From Halomonas sp. LBP4 (lineage in GTDB: Bacteria; Pseudomonadota; Gammaproteobacteria; Pseudomonadales; Halomonadaceae): DNA of 64,000 bases. Within the stretch, counting starts at the first letter, position 1. Each line of letters opens with the position of its first letter. This document shows, one piece after another, positions 54,936 through 63,101 of the stretch. Location of the stretch: contig NZ_PDOG01000004.1 of NCBI RefSeq assembly GCF_003202205.1, forward strand, positions 276,641-340,640. The letters run 5' to 3'. The notes under the pieces were generated by a model that made no database searches, had not been told where the DNA came from, and worked only from the letters and a program-made list of their open reading frames with translations. A program made the position numbers and the translations under genes.

Positions 54936-56186
54936 TCAGTGCGCCACGCCGGCGGCACCATGCTCGTCGACCAGCGCCCCGGTGTGGAAACGGTCGATGG
55001 AGAACGGGGCCGCGAGCGGATGGGTCTGGCCCTTGGCCAGGGTCCAGGCGAAGACGTGACCCGAGCCGGGGGTGGCCTTGAAGCCGCCGGTACCCCAGCC
55101 GCAGTTGAAGAAGAGCCCCTTCACCGGCGTCTTCGACAGGATCGGGCAGGCGTCCGGGCAGGTGTCGACGATGCCGCCCCACTGGCGGTTCATGCGCACC
55201 CGCGAGAAGATCGGGAACATCTCGACGATGGCCTGCAGGGTGTGCTCCACGGTCGGGTAGCTGCCCCGCTGGCCGTAGCCGTTGTAGCCGTCGATGCCGG
55301 CGCCGATCACCAGGTCGCCCTTGTCGGTCTGGCTGATGTAGCCGTGCACATGGTTGGACATCACCACCGTATCCAGTACCGGCTTGAGCGGCTCGGAGAC
55401 CAGCGCCTGCAGCGGGTGGGACTCCAGCGGCAGCCGGAAGCCGGCCATCTTGGCCAGCACCCCGGAGTTGCCGGCCGCCACGCAGCCCACGGTCTTGGCC
55501 TCGATGTCGCCGCGGTTGGTGTGAACCCCGTGGACGCGGCCGTCGCGGATCTTGAAGCCGGTGACCTCGGTGTTCTGTAGCAGGTCGACACCGAGCGCGT
55601 CGGCGGCCCGGGCATAGCCCCAGGCCACGGCGTCGTGGCGCGCCACGCCGGCGCGCGGCTGCCAGGAGGCCCCCAGCACCGGGTAGCGGGCATTCTTCGA
55701 GCAGTCCATGATCGGCACGATCTCCTGGATCCGCTCGGGGGTGATCACCTCGCTGTCGATGCCGTTGAGGCGGTTGGCGTTGACCCGCCGCTGGACGTCG
55801 CGCATGTCCTGCAGGGTATGGGCCAGGTTCATCACGCCGCGCTGGGAGAACATCACGTTGTAGTTGATATCCTGGGATAGCCCCTCCCACAGCTTCATGG
55901 CGTGCTCGTAGAGCGCGGCGGACTCGTCCCATAAGTAGTTGGAGCGCACGATGGTCGTGTTGCGGGCGGTGTTGCCGCCGCCCAGCCAGCCCTTCTCCAC
56001 CACGGCGACGTTGGTGATGCCGTGCTCCTTGGCCAGGTAGTAGGCGGTGGCCAGGCCGTGGCCGCCGCCGCCGACGATGATCACGTCGTACTGCTTCTTG
56101 GGCGTGGGATTGCGCCACTGGCGTTCCCAGTTCTCATGGTGGCTGAGCGCGTGCTTGGCCAGCCCGAATCCTGAATAGCGTTGCAT
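54936..56186 (-). CDS. soxB: Sarcosine oxidase beta subunit
   Basis: Flavin subunit of 416 residues that oxidises sarcosine. The N-terminal dinucleotide fold is [20 protein letters not shown], and [20 protein letters not shown] contains the region of covalent flavin attachment in this family. AGGAGA lies before the ATG. It is the first sox gene after glyA. Confidence 0.97.
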   Translation of the reverse strand: MQRYSGFGLAKHALSHHENWERQWRNPTPKKQYDVIIVGGGGHGLATAYYLAKEHGITNVAVVEKGWLGGGNTARNTTIVRSNYLWDESAALYEHAMKLWEGLSQDINYNVMFSQRGVMNLAHTLQDMRDVQRRVNANRLNGIDSEVITPERIQEIVPIMDCSKNARYPVLGASWQPRAGVARHDAVAWGYARAADALGVDLLQNTEVTGFKIRDGRVHGVHTNRGDIEAKTVGCVAAGNSGVLAKMAGFRLPLESHPLQALVSEPLKPVLDTVVMSNHVHGYISQTDKGDLVIGAGIDGYNGYGQRGSYPTVEHTLQAIVEMFPIFSRVRMNRQWGGIVDTCPDACPILSKTPVKGLFFNCGWGTGGFKATPGSGHVFAWTLAKGQTHPLAAPFSIDRFHTGALVDEHGAAGVAH

Positions 56187-56225
56187 GAATTCTCTCCTGA
56201 AACCGCTCCTGACTCGTGAAGGCGA

Positions 56226-57545
56226 TCAGACCGCTGACGCGGCGTCAGCCTGGGCGTGGGCCTGGCGACCCTCGGCGACAGATTCGCCGTAGACCGGATG
56301 GCGCTCGCAGAGCGCGGCGACCTTCTCGCGTACCTCGGCCTCCACGGCACCGGTGCTGTGGCGCTCGGCCAGCATGTCGAGGATGTCGCAGATCCAGCCC
56401 GCCAGCGCGGCGCACTCGGCCTCGTCGAAGCCACGGCTGGTCACCGCCGGGGTGCCGATGCGCAGGCCCGAGGTGACGAAAGGGCTCTCCGGGTCGTTGG
56501 GCACGGCGTTCTTGTTGACGGTGATATGGGCCCGGCCCAGGGCCGCGTCGGCATCCTTGCCGGTCACGCCCTGCTTGATCAGCGAGACCAGGAAGAGGTG
56601 GTCGTCGGTGCCGCCGGAGACGACGTCATAGCCGCGCTCGACGAACACCCCGGCCATGGCGCGGGCGTTGTCGATCACCCGCTGCTGGTAGCGCACGAAG
56701 TCCTGGCTCATGGCCTCCTTGAAGGCCACCGACTTGGCGGCGATGACGTGCATCAGCGGGCCGCCCTGCTGGCCCGGGAAGACCGCGCCGTTGAGCTTCT
56801 TGTACAGCGTCTCGTCGCCGTGGGCGGAGAGGATCAGGCCGCCACGCGGGCCGCGCAGGGTCTTGTGGGTGGTGGTGGTCACCACGTGGGCGTGGGGCAG
56901 CGGGCTCGGGTAGAGGCCGGCCGCCACGAGCCCTGCCACATGAGCCATGTCCACCAGCAGCCAGGCGCCCACGGCATCGGCGATGGCACGGAAACGCCGC
57001 CAGTCGACCACCCGCGCATAGGCCGAGAAGCCGGCGATGATCATCTTCGGCTTGTGGCTGCGCGCCAGGCGCTCGACCTCTTCATAGTCGATCTCGCCGG
57101 TCTCCGGGTTCAGGCCGTACTGCACGGCGTGATAGTGCTTGCCGGAGAAGTTCGGGGCGGCGCCGTGGGTCAGGTGGCCGCCGTGGGCCAGGCTCATCCC
57201 CAGCACGGTGTCGCCCGGGCTGACCAGGGCCATGAAGGCCGCGGCGTTGGCCTGGGCGCCGGAGTGGGGCTGGACGTTGGCGTAGTCGGCGCCGAACAGG
57301 TCGCAGGCGCGGTCAATGGCCAGCTGCTCGACCACGTCGACATGCTCACAGCCGCCGTAGTAGCGCTTGCCCGGATAGCCCTCTGCGTACTTGTTGGTCA
57401 GCTGGGTGCCCTGGGCCTCCATCACGGCGCGGCTGGCGTAGTTCTCGGAGGCGATCAGCTCGACGTGGGCCTCCTGGCGGGCCACCTCGTCGGCGATGGC
57501 CACGGCAACTTGGGAGTCGAAGTCGGAAAGGGGGGAATGGTTCAT
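56226..57545 (-). CDS. glyA: Serine hydroxymethyltransferase
   Basis: PLP enzyme of 439 residues that joins glycine and 5,10-methylene-THF to give serine. Start at ATG 57545 ([20 protein letters not shown]) after CAAAGGAGA; an upstream in-frame start is rejected. The PLP Lys is in [18 protein letters not shown], and [20 protein letters not shown] plus [20 protein letters not shown] are family blocks. As head of the soxBDAG-purU run it uses both products of sarcosine oxidation. Confidence 0.97.
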   Translation of the reverse strand: MNHSPLSDFDSQVAVAIADEVARQEAHVELIASENYASRAVMEAQGTQLTNKYAEGYPGKRYYGGCEHVDVVEQLAIDRACDLFGADYANVQPHSGAQANAAAFMALVSPGDTVLGMSLAHGGHLTHGAAPNFSGKHYHAVQYGLNPETGEIDYEEVERLARSHKPKMIIAGFSAYARVVDWRRFRAIADAVGAWLLVDMAHVAGLVAAGLYPSPLPHAHVVTTTTHKTLRGPRGGLILSAHGDETLYKKLNGAVFPGQQGGPLMHVIAAKSVAFKEAMSQDFVRYQQRVIDNARAMAGVFVERGYDVVSGGTDDHLFLVSLIKQGVTGKDADAALGRAHITVNKNAVPNDPESPFVTSGLRIGTPAVTSRGFDEAECAALAGWICDILDMLAERHSTGAVEAEVREKVAALCERHPVYGESVAEGRQAHAQADAASAV

Positions 57546-57863
57546 GGAAGTCTCCTTTGTTGTTGGATCTCGGCACAAGCCCTCTGTCAGCAATCTATTT
57601 TCGATGGCGCCTAAGGACCAATGAGAAGGGCAAATGCCGTGATAAGGCGGAGATAAAGGAGGCAGCCATAAGAGGCATCACCCCATAGCCCCACCCGCAT
57701 GGCCCCGTGGGATATACTCAGGGATAGTGTTGCTGCTCATCCCGTTCGCGTGTTGCCGCAGCAACTGAGCGAAGTCGAGCATGGCGCTCATACTGGCCGG
57801 GGCAAGAATTGGCGCCCTTGCGCTGGCATCGATGGCCCAACCAGACATCACAATGGCAATAAA
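57546..57863. other. glyA-lysR divergent promoter region with an inverted repeat
   Basis: These 318 bases hold the start regions of the leftward glyA-sox operon and the rightward LysR gene. A perfect inverted repeat GTTGCTGC / GCAGCAAC with 21 bases between arms lies at 57729-57765. It may be a regulator site. No glycine-riboswitch-like core was recognised. Confidence 0.45.
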
Positions 57864-58727
57864 ATGACCAACATACCCACCGATCTTCTGAGAACCTTTG
57901 TCACCATAAAGGACCTGGGAGGCTTCACCAGTGCGGGTGAGCTGCTTGGCCGCTCGCAACCGGCCATCAGCCTTCAGGTGAAGAAACTCGAGGAGATCCT
58001 CAACACCAAGATCTTCCTGAGGGGGTCGAGCCTCGAGCTGACCGAGGACGGGGAATATCTCTATGAGGCTGCGCGACAGATTCTGGAAATCAACGACCAG
58101 ATCATTGCCAAGGTCAGAGGAGACAACATTTCTGGCAAGGTCAGGCTCGGCATCCCCAACGACTTCGAGCTGGCGTTCCTTCCCAAGGCACTGAGAAATC
58201 TCTCGCGTGTCTACCCGAACATCATCGTGGAAGTCGACTGCGAGATCAGCAAGGTGATACTCCAGCGCTATCAGAAGGGGCACTATGACATCGCCCTGGC
58301 CATGGAACGCGCAAAGAAAAGCGAGGATCGGGATTCACGTGATTATCGCCTGGAGGCCCTGGAGTGGGTCTACAAGGATAGTCGCCTCATCGACGGCTAT
58401 GATGAGCCGATTCCCCTGGTCGCCTACCCTCAAGGATGTGTCTACCGCTCCCTTATGGAAGAGTCGCTAGCGGCACAACAGCATCCTTTCCGCTTCATGT
58501 ATACGAGCACCAGTTTGCTGGGAATCTTCTCGGCCGTTGAGGAAGGGCTGGGGATTACAGCGATGGCCAGCTCGGTGATTCCAGACCACTTGAAGCATGC
58601 CGGCAGCACCGACAGCCTTCCGAGCCTGGAGAAGGTGTGCATCGGGTTGTACTATAAGGAGCGTGAGCTGAACGTGGCCTCTCGGCATGTACTCGATTTT
58701 CTGCGCTCGGGGATTGCCAACATATAA
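57864..58727 (+). CDS. LysR-family transcriptional regulator
   Basis: Regulator of 287 residues. Start at ATG 57864 (MTNIPTDLLRTFVTIKDLGG). The winged helix-turn-helix is standard (FTSAGELLGRSQPAISLQVK, KLEEILNTKIFLRGSSLELT), followed by a substrate-binding-like effector domain (GKVRLGIPNDFELAFLPKAL). It is divergent from glyA-soxBDAG and convergent with the creatininase gene, so control of the creatinine/sarcosine genes is likely; the ligand is unknown. Confidence 0.93.
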   Translation: MTNIPTDLLRTFVTIKDLGGFTSAGELLGRSQPAISLQVKKLEEILNTKIFLRGSSLELTEDGEYLYEAARQILEINDQIIAKVRGDNISGKVRLGIPNDFELAFLPKALRNLSRVYPNIIVEVDCEISKVILQRYQKGHYDIALAMERAKKSEDRDSRDYRLEALEWVYKDSRLIDGYDEPIPLVAYPQGCVYRSLMEESLAAQQHPFRFMYTSTSLLGIFSAVEEGLGITAMASSVIPDHLKHAGSTDSLPSLEKVCIGLYYKERELNVASRHVLDFLRSGIANI

Positions 58728-58738
58728 AGGCTTAAAGA

Positions 58739-58765
58739 CATTGCCACCCATCATGGATGGCAATG
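58739..58765. terminator. Hairpin between convergent lysR and creatininase genes
   Basis: CATTGCCA and TGGCAATG form an 8-bp stem extended by CCAT/ATGG after one mismatch. It lies in the 50-base gap between two convergent stops. There is no T run, so bidirectional termination is only probable. Confidence 0.5.
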
Positions 58766-58777
58766 CCCGTTACCGAT

Positions 58778-59536
58778 TCAGCTGAATGTCTTGGCAATCT
58801 TCTCGATGCACTCGTCGAGAATCCATTCGCCTTTCTCGGCAGTTGCCTTTGACGGCGAGGAGAGAGTTCCCGATTCGGGAACCCAGGAGGGGTCCGGCGG
58901 GAAGACGTCATACGGAGGAAACTCCGCGGGTGGAATATCGACCGCTCTTGACATATCTACCAGCTCGGGGTGGATCTTAAGCATTATTGACGTCTCTAGA
59001 ACGCCCCCATGCTCGACGGCCCAGCCCGAGAACCCCTCGGGAAAGACCTTTCCGACAGTGGCCTCACTGATGAAGTCCCAATAGGAGAGCAGGACCACCT
59101 TCAGTTCTATCCCTGCCAGCCTGGCATGCTTCACGGCACGGTCGGCCGCCTCGACCAGGAACATGGAGTTCTCGTAATGCCCATTGATCACGATGAACTC
59201 CCGGTTGCCATGCTCCATGAAGGCGAGGATCACGTCGTAGGCATACTCCTCCAGGGAACGACCGCTGACGCAGGTGGTACCGGGAAAGAAGTTGCCGCCC
59301 CCCGACTTGACCTGTGACTTGTAGCCATAGGCAATCGGCGGAGCGACTAACATATTGCCACTCCGCTCGGCCACCCGGCAGGCGATATGTTCCGGAATCA
59401 GCACATCGGGGTTCAGGGACATATGCGGCCCATGCTGTTCAATGGCGCCCACCGGCATCACTATCTTGCACCTACCATGCTTCACCCTGTCGCGATATGA
59501 CACCCAGTCCATTTCCGCTATCTTGACACTATTCAT
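58778..59536 (-). CDS. crnA: Creatininase (creatinine amidohydrolase)
   Basis: Metal enzyme of 252 residues that opens creatinine to creatine. The metal and active-site residues of the characterised Pseudomonas enzyme are present: Glu33 and His35 in AIEQHGPHMSLNPD, Asp44, and His120 and Glu122 in INGHYENSMF. SGGGNFFPGTT, SYWDFISEATVGKVFPEGF and AVEHGGVLETSIML also match closely. The start overlaps the transporter stop (ATGA). It is last in the creatine operon. Confidence 0.95.
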   Translation of the reverse strand: MNSVKIAEMDWVSYRDRVKHGRCKIVMPVGAIEQHGPHMSLNPDVLIPEHIACRVAERSGNMLVAPPIAYGYKSQVKSGGGNFFPGTTCVSGRSLEEYAYDVILAFMEHGNREFIVINGHYENSMFLVEAADRAVKHARLAGIELKVVLLSYWDFISEATVGKVFPEGFSGWAVEHGGVLETSIMLKIHPELVDMSRAVDIPPAEFPPYDVFPPDPSWVPESGTLSSPSKATAEKGEWILDECIEKIAKTFS

Positions 59537-61131
59537 CAGACTTTCCCCTCCGAAATGGACTTTAGCGTGTGTGGCTCGCGAAAGTAGCTATCATTCTGTA
59601 CCGCCTTGAGAATCGAGTAGGCCATCAAGAGCATGATCACCGAGAAAGGCAGTGCCGAGAGGATGGCAGCGGTCTGCAAGGTCGACAACGCCCAGGCGCC
59701 TCCCACCAGCAGCAGTACAGCCGCGATGGCTCCCTCCATGACGCCCCAGAACACGCGGTGTCTGGAGAGCGGGTGCGGATCCCCCTCACTGAGGATGGTG
59801 GTAATGACCAGGGTTCCCGAGTCGGACGAGGTAATGAAGTAGGTGGCGACCAACACCGTACCGAAGAATCCGGCCAGCACCCCGACGACACCAACGTCCA
59901 TGGCCGTGAAGGTAGCATAGAGCGCCAGGGAGACATCGTTGGCGACGGCGTCTGCAATGCCCCCACTGCCGAACAGTTCAGCGTAGATCGCCGTGCCGCC
60001 ATAGGCCGATAGCCAGACGAAGGAGAGCAAGGACGATACCCCCACTACACCAAAGATGAACTCACGGATGGTTCTGCCCCTCGAGACCCTCGCCACGAAG
60101 ACCCCAACGAAGGGAGCCCAGGACATCCACCACCCCCAGTAGAAGACGGTCCACCAGCCCTGCCAGGAATCCTGCCATGATTCGGCACCATTCGCTGCGG
60201 TCACATTGCTGCCAGTATAGAAGCTCAGGGGAATCACCGACCTGGCATAGTCACCCACTGAGTCCAGGAAGCCACCGATGATGTAACGTGTCGGGCCGAA
60301 GATGAAGAAGAAGGCGAGCAGCAGGAAGGTCAGCCACATATTGGCCTGAGAGAGATATTTGATTCCTCGTTTCAAGCCCGTGAGAACCGAGATGAGTGCC
60401 AGAATGGTGATCACACCGATCAACGCGACCTGCACCAGGCTATTGACAGGCACATCCCACAGATAATTAAGACCAGAATTGATTTGTTGGACACCCAGCC
60501 CCAGAGAGGTTGCAATACCAAAGAGGGTGGCAAAGACAGCAATGATATCAATGAGGTTACCAATCCACCCATTGACCCTCTCTCCCAGGATTGGATAGAG
60601 CGTGTAGCGGATGCTCAGTGGCTTACCATAGCGATAGGCCATCAAGGCCAGGCCAAGGGCGACGATGCAGTAGATGGCCCAGGCATTGAGTCCCCAGTGG
60701 AAGTAGGCAAGACGCATGGCAACATCTGCGGCTTCTCCGTCGCCTACCGCCGACGAGAAGGGTGTCCCGTGCGAGAGGTGCATGATGGGCTCAGCGATTG
60801 ACCAGAAGATAATGCCAATGCCTTGGCCGGCCGCATACAGCATCGCGAACCATGTAAAGTAGCCAAACTCCGGCTTTTCATCCTCTTCTCCCAGCTTCAA
60901 ACGACCATACTTGCTGAACGCCAGGGCCAGGAGGAAGATCAGGAAGCTCGCCGCCAGTCCGACATACCACCAATTGAAATAGAAGGTTACATAGGTTCTT
61001 CCTTTGTCGATCAGCCCCGTCGCGGCCTCGGGGAAGAGTATGGCAAGGGATATAAAAGCGACCATGACCAGTACTGATACCATGGTAACCAGTGGATTCA
61101 CCCCCCTGAAGGGGCCTGAGTGAAGGACCAT
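59536..61131 (-). CDS. BCCT-family transporter, probable creatinine/creatine uptake
   Basis: Inner-membrane transporter of 531 residues with 12 helices. Start at ATG 61131, chosen because AGGAG lies 9 bases upstream; an ATG at 61152 has a poor site. Family marks are TYVTFYFNWWYVGLAASFLI, GIIFWSIAEPIMHL, AYFHWGLNAWAIYCIVALGL and WTVFYWGWWMSWAPFVGVFV, the aromatic quaternary-amine site. BCCT members import betaine, choline or carnitine; location between creatinase and creatininase points to creatinine or creatine as substrate (inference). Confidence 0.9.
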   Translation of the reverse strand: MVLHSGPFRGVNPLVTMVSVLVMVAFISLAILFPEAATGLIDKGRTYVTFYFNWWYVGLAASFLIFLLALAFSKYGRLKLGEEDEKPEFGYFTWFAMLYAAGQGIGIIFWSIAEPIMHLSHGTPFSSAVGDGEAADVAMRLAYFHWGLNAWAIYCIVALGLALMAYRYGKPLSIRYTLYPILGERVNGWIGNLIDIIAVFATLFGIATSLGLGVQQINSGLNYLWDVPVNSLVQVALIGVITILALISVLTGLKRGIKYLSQANMWLTFLLLAFFFIFGPTRYIIGGFLDSVGDYARSVIPLSFYTGSNVTAANGAESWQDSWQGWWTVFYWGWWMSWAPFVGVFVARVSRGRTIREFIFGVVGVSSLLSFVWLSAYGGTAIYAELFGSGGIADAVANDVSLALYATFTAMDVGVVGVLAGFFGTVLVATYFITSSDSGTLVITTILSEGDPHPLSRHRVFWGVMEGAIAAVLLLVGGAWALSTLQTAAILSALPFSVIMLLMAYSILKAVQNDSYFREPHTLKSISEGKV

Positions 61132-61165
61132 ACCGAACACTCCTATAGTCATTGTTCTTGTACGC

Positions 61166-61187
61166 AAAAAGGGGGCCATGCCCCCTT
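61166..61187 (-). terminator. Terminator or attenuator between creatinase and the transporter
   Basis: On the minus strand AAGGGGGC, a three-base loop, GCCCCCTT and then further T residues form a classic intrinsic terminator. It lies 6 bases after the creatinase stop and inside the operon, so it would lower expression of the transporter and creatininase relative to creatinase. Confidence 0.75.
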
Positions 61188-61192
61188 GAATG

Positions 61193-62401
61193 CTACCTGA
61201 TGATATTGTGGTTCGGGCCGTACGGGAACCCGGTGATGTTGTCGGCTCCGTGCTCGTTGACTACCAGGATATCATGTTCGCGGTAGCCCCCCGCGCCTGG
61301 CTGGCCTTCCGGCACCATGATCATCGGCTCCATGGAGACGACCATGTTGGGCTCGAGCACCGTTTCGATATCTTCACGCAACTCCAGACCCGCTTCGCGA
61401 CCATAGTAGTGGCTGAGGGTACCGAAGGAGTGGCCATAGCCGAAGGTGCGGTACTTGAGCAGGTCGTGCTTGGCGAAGATCTCGTTGAGCTCATGGGCGA
61501 TATCGCAGCAGCGCACGCCGGGCTTGATCAGCTCCTGGCCACGACGGTGGACCTCGCAGTTTGCCTCCCAGAGGCGCAGGTGCTCATCGGAGGCATGCTC
61601 GCAGAACAGGGTGCGCTCCAAGGCGGTGTAGTAGCCCGAGATCATCGGGAAGGTGTTCAGGCTGAGGATATCACCCGGCTGAACGCGACGGCTGGTCACC
61701 GGGTTGTGGGCACCGTCGGTATTGATGCCGGACTGGAACCACACCCAGGTATCCATCAGCTCGCTGTGCGGGTAGGTCCTGGCGATCTCGCGCACCATGG
61801 CCCCTTGGCCGGCCAGAGCCACTTCATATTCCGGCACACCCGCGGTGATGGCATCGCGCACGGCGACCCCGCCCACGTCGGCGATACGGGCCCCCTGGCG
61901 GATCAGCGCGATCTCCTCGGCGGACTTGATCATGCGCATCTTCATGGTCGGCACGCCGATATCGACCAGTTCCACCTCCCCCAGCGCCGCCAGCAGCTTC
62001 TGCTGATTCTGCAGCGTCAGGTGGTCGAACTCGACGCCGACGCGACGACGGCCCTCGCAGAGCTGCTTGACGGCCTTGAAGAAATTGTCCTTCTGCCAGT
62101 CGGTATAGACGATATTGTCGCCCAGGCGATTGCGCCGCCAGGGCTGGCCTCCGTCGATATTGGCGGTGACAGTGGTAAAGCGATCCTGGGTGACGACAAG
62201 ACCATAGTCACGTCCAAACTTGCAATAAACGAAGTCGCTGAAGTAGTTGATGTTGTGATAGGAAGTCATCACTACAGCATCGATGTCATTCGACGCCATG
62301 TAGTCCCTGAGCCGGGAAAGGCGGCCTTTCATCTCTGCGTCCGAGAAGGTCGGAACCACCTTGTCCCCGTTGGGGATCTCAATCAGTGACGGCAGATTCA
62401 T
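61193..62401 (-). CDS. Creatinase (creatine amidinohydrolase)
   Basis: Cytosolic homodimer-type enzyme of 402 residues cleaving creatine to sarcosine and urea, of the pita-bread (M24) fold without metal. The three key residues sit at exactly the positions known in Pseudomonas creatinase: His232 (NTDGAHNPVTSR), Glu262 (TALERTLFCEH) and Glu358 (VVSMEPMIMVPEG). Length is also the same. AAGGAGA lies before the ATG. It is second in the operon, 22 bases after the small unknown gene. Confidence 0.97.
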   Translation of the reverse strand: MNLPSLIEIPNGDKVVPTFSDAEMKGRLSRLRDYMASNDIDAVVMTSYHNINYFSDFVYCKFGRDYGLVVTQDRFTTVTANIDGGQPWRRNRLGDNIVYTDWQKDNFFKAVKQLCEGRRRVGVEFDHLTLQNQQKLLAALGEVELVDIGVPTMKMRMIKSAEEIALIRQGARIADVGGVAVRDAITAGVPEYEVALAGQGAMVREIARTYPHSELMDTWVWFQSGINTDGAHNPVTSRRVQPGDILSLNTFPMISGYYTALERTLFCEHASDEHLRLWEANCEVHRRGQELIKPGVRCCDIAHELNEIFAKHDLLKYRTFGYGHSFGTLSHYYGREAGLELREDIETVLEPNMVVSMEPMIMVPEGQPGAGGYREHDILVVNEHGADNITGFPYGPNHNIIR

Positions 62402-62423
62402 CTTGTTGTCTCCTTCGTCGTTA

Positions 62424-62735
62424 TCAAGCGACTTTCATCGCGGGGTTTGAACCGATCTTTATCGTCATCCCGGCCGCGTCCTTGTCATACAGCTCACCAA
62501 ACTGCATGATGGACAGCCGGTATCTCGCTTCGAGGATCTTCAACAACCTCATGATGTGGTTGAATTCATGATCCTCAGCGAAGAAATCAACGCCTAGCAT
62601 ACGAATTCCCAGACACTGCACTTCATAGGTATCCGAGACTCGCATGATGGTGCTGATGTCATGCTTTAGCGTTTTGGAGTCCTGCGACTCTTCTGCATGA
62701 CGAGCGATCCGAAAGACTAGCCTCCAATGCTTCAT
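62424..62735 (-). CDS. Uncharacterised 103-residue protein at the head of the creatine operon
   Basis: The protein begins MKHWRLVFRIARHAEESQDS and has no signal or membrane segment. Alternating strands and helices (DTYEVQCLGIRMLGVDFFAE, then NHIMRLLKILEARYRLSIMQ) suggest a small alpha/beta domain. I do not recognise the family. AGGAG lies 9 bases before the ATG, within a strong stem (62744-62780). The tight 22-base spacing to creatinase implies a shared mRNA and a role in creatine metabolism, sensing or enzyme assembly; that is inference only. Confidence 0.75.
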   Translation of the reverse strand: MKHWRLVFRIARHAEESQDSKTLKHDISTIMRVSDTYEVQCLGIRMLGVDFFAEDHEFNHIMRLLKILEARYRLSIMQFGELYDKDAAGMTIKIGSNPAMKVA

Positions 62736-62743
62736 TCTTTAAC

Positions 62744-62780
62744 TCTCCTGCTGGTACCGATGAATATGGCCAGCAGGAGA
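62744..62780 (-). promoter_or_regulatory. Stem-loop covering the ribosome-binding site of the creatine operon
   Basis: A perfect 11-bp inverted repeat (minus strand TCTCCTGCTGG ... CCAGCAGGAGA, loop 15 bases). The downstream arm contains the whole AGGAG of the 62735 gene, whose ATG follows 8 bases later. In RNA the stem would hide the ribosome-binding site; in DNA it could equally be an operator. Confidence 0.7.
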
Positions 62781-63101
62781 TGGCAATACCAATGACTAGT
62801 GCAAATCGGCCCATTGGCTACGGTAATGCCTTGGGTTTTCATTGGCTTGTGGGGCAGTTCGCCTCTCTTCCATGACCCGGGCAACGGGCTCCGACCGGTT
62901 TGCCCTGCCGCAATCACGCCTTGGCTTACCTGCATCACATGACCTGTGAGCTGGCGCAGGCGGGTTTCGAGAGAATCATTGAAAACGACCCCGACTGCGT
63001 GATGTCGCATCGGGGCGTTACCGGCCTCGTTCCGCAGCCTCGGGGGGCTCAATGGTGAGCTTGGGGGCGCTCCCCCGGACGCCGGCCAGGGAACTGCGAG
63101 C
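62781..63101. other. Intergenic region upstream of the creatine operon
   Basis: About 320 bases between the operon leader and the TPR gene. I see no supported gene. A plus-strand frame near 62915-63055 has no start signal or domain. The operon promoter should be here, but no -24/-12 or clear -35/-10 pair with correct spacing could be fixed by eye. Confidence 0.4.

Noticed and set aside
57546..57863. Glycine riboswitch before glyA
   Set aside because: The conserved glycine-aptamer core could not be recognised; glyA is followed by sox genes and is better explained by the LysR regulator.
62915..63055. Short plus-strand frame with plausible-looking peptide
   Set aside because: No start signal, under 60 codons and no recognised domain; slight resemblance to other proteins is within chance.
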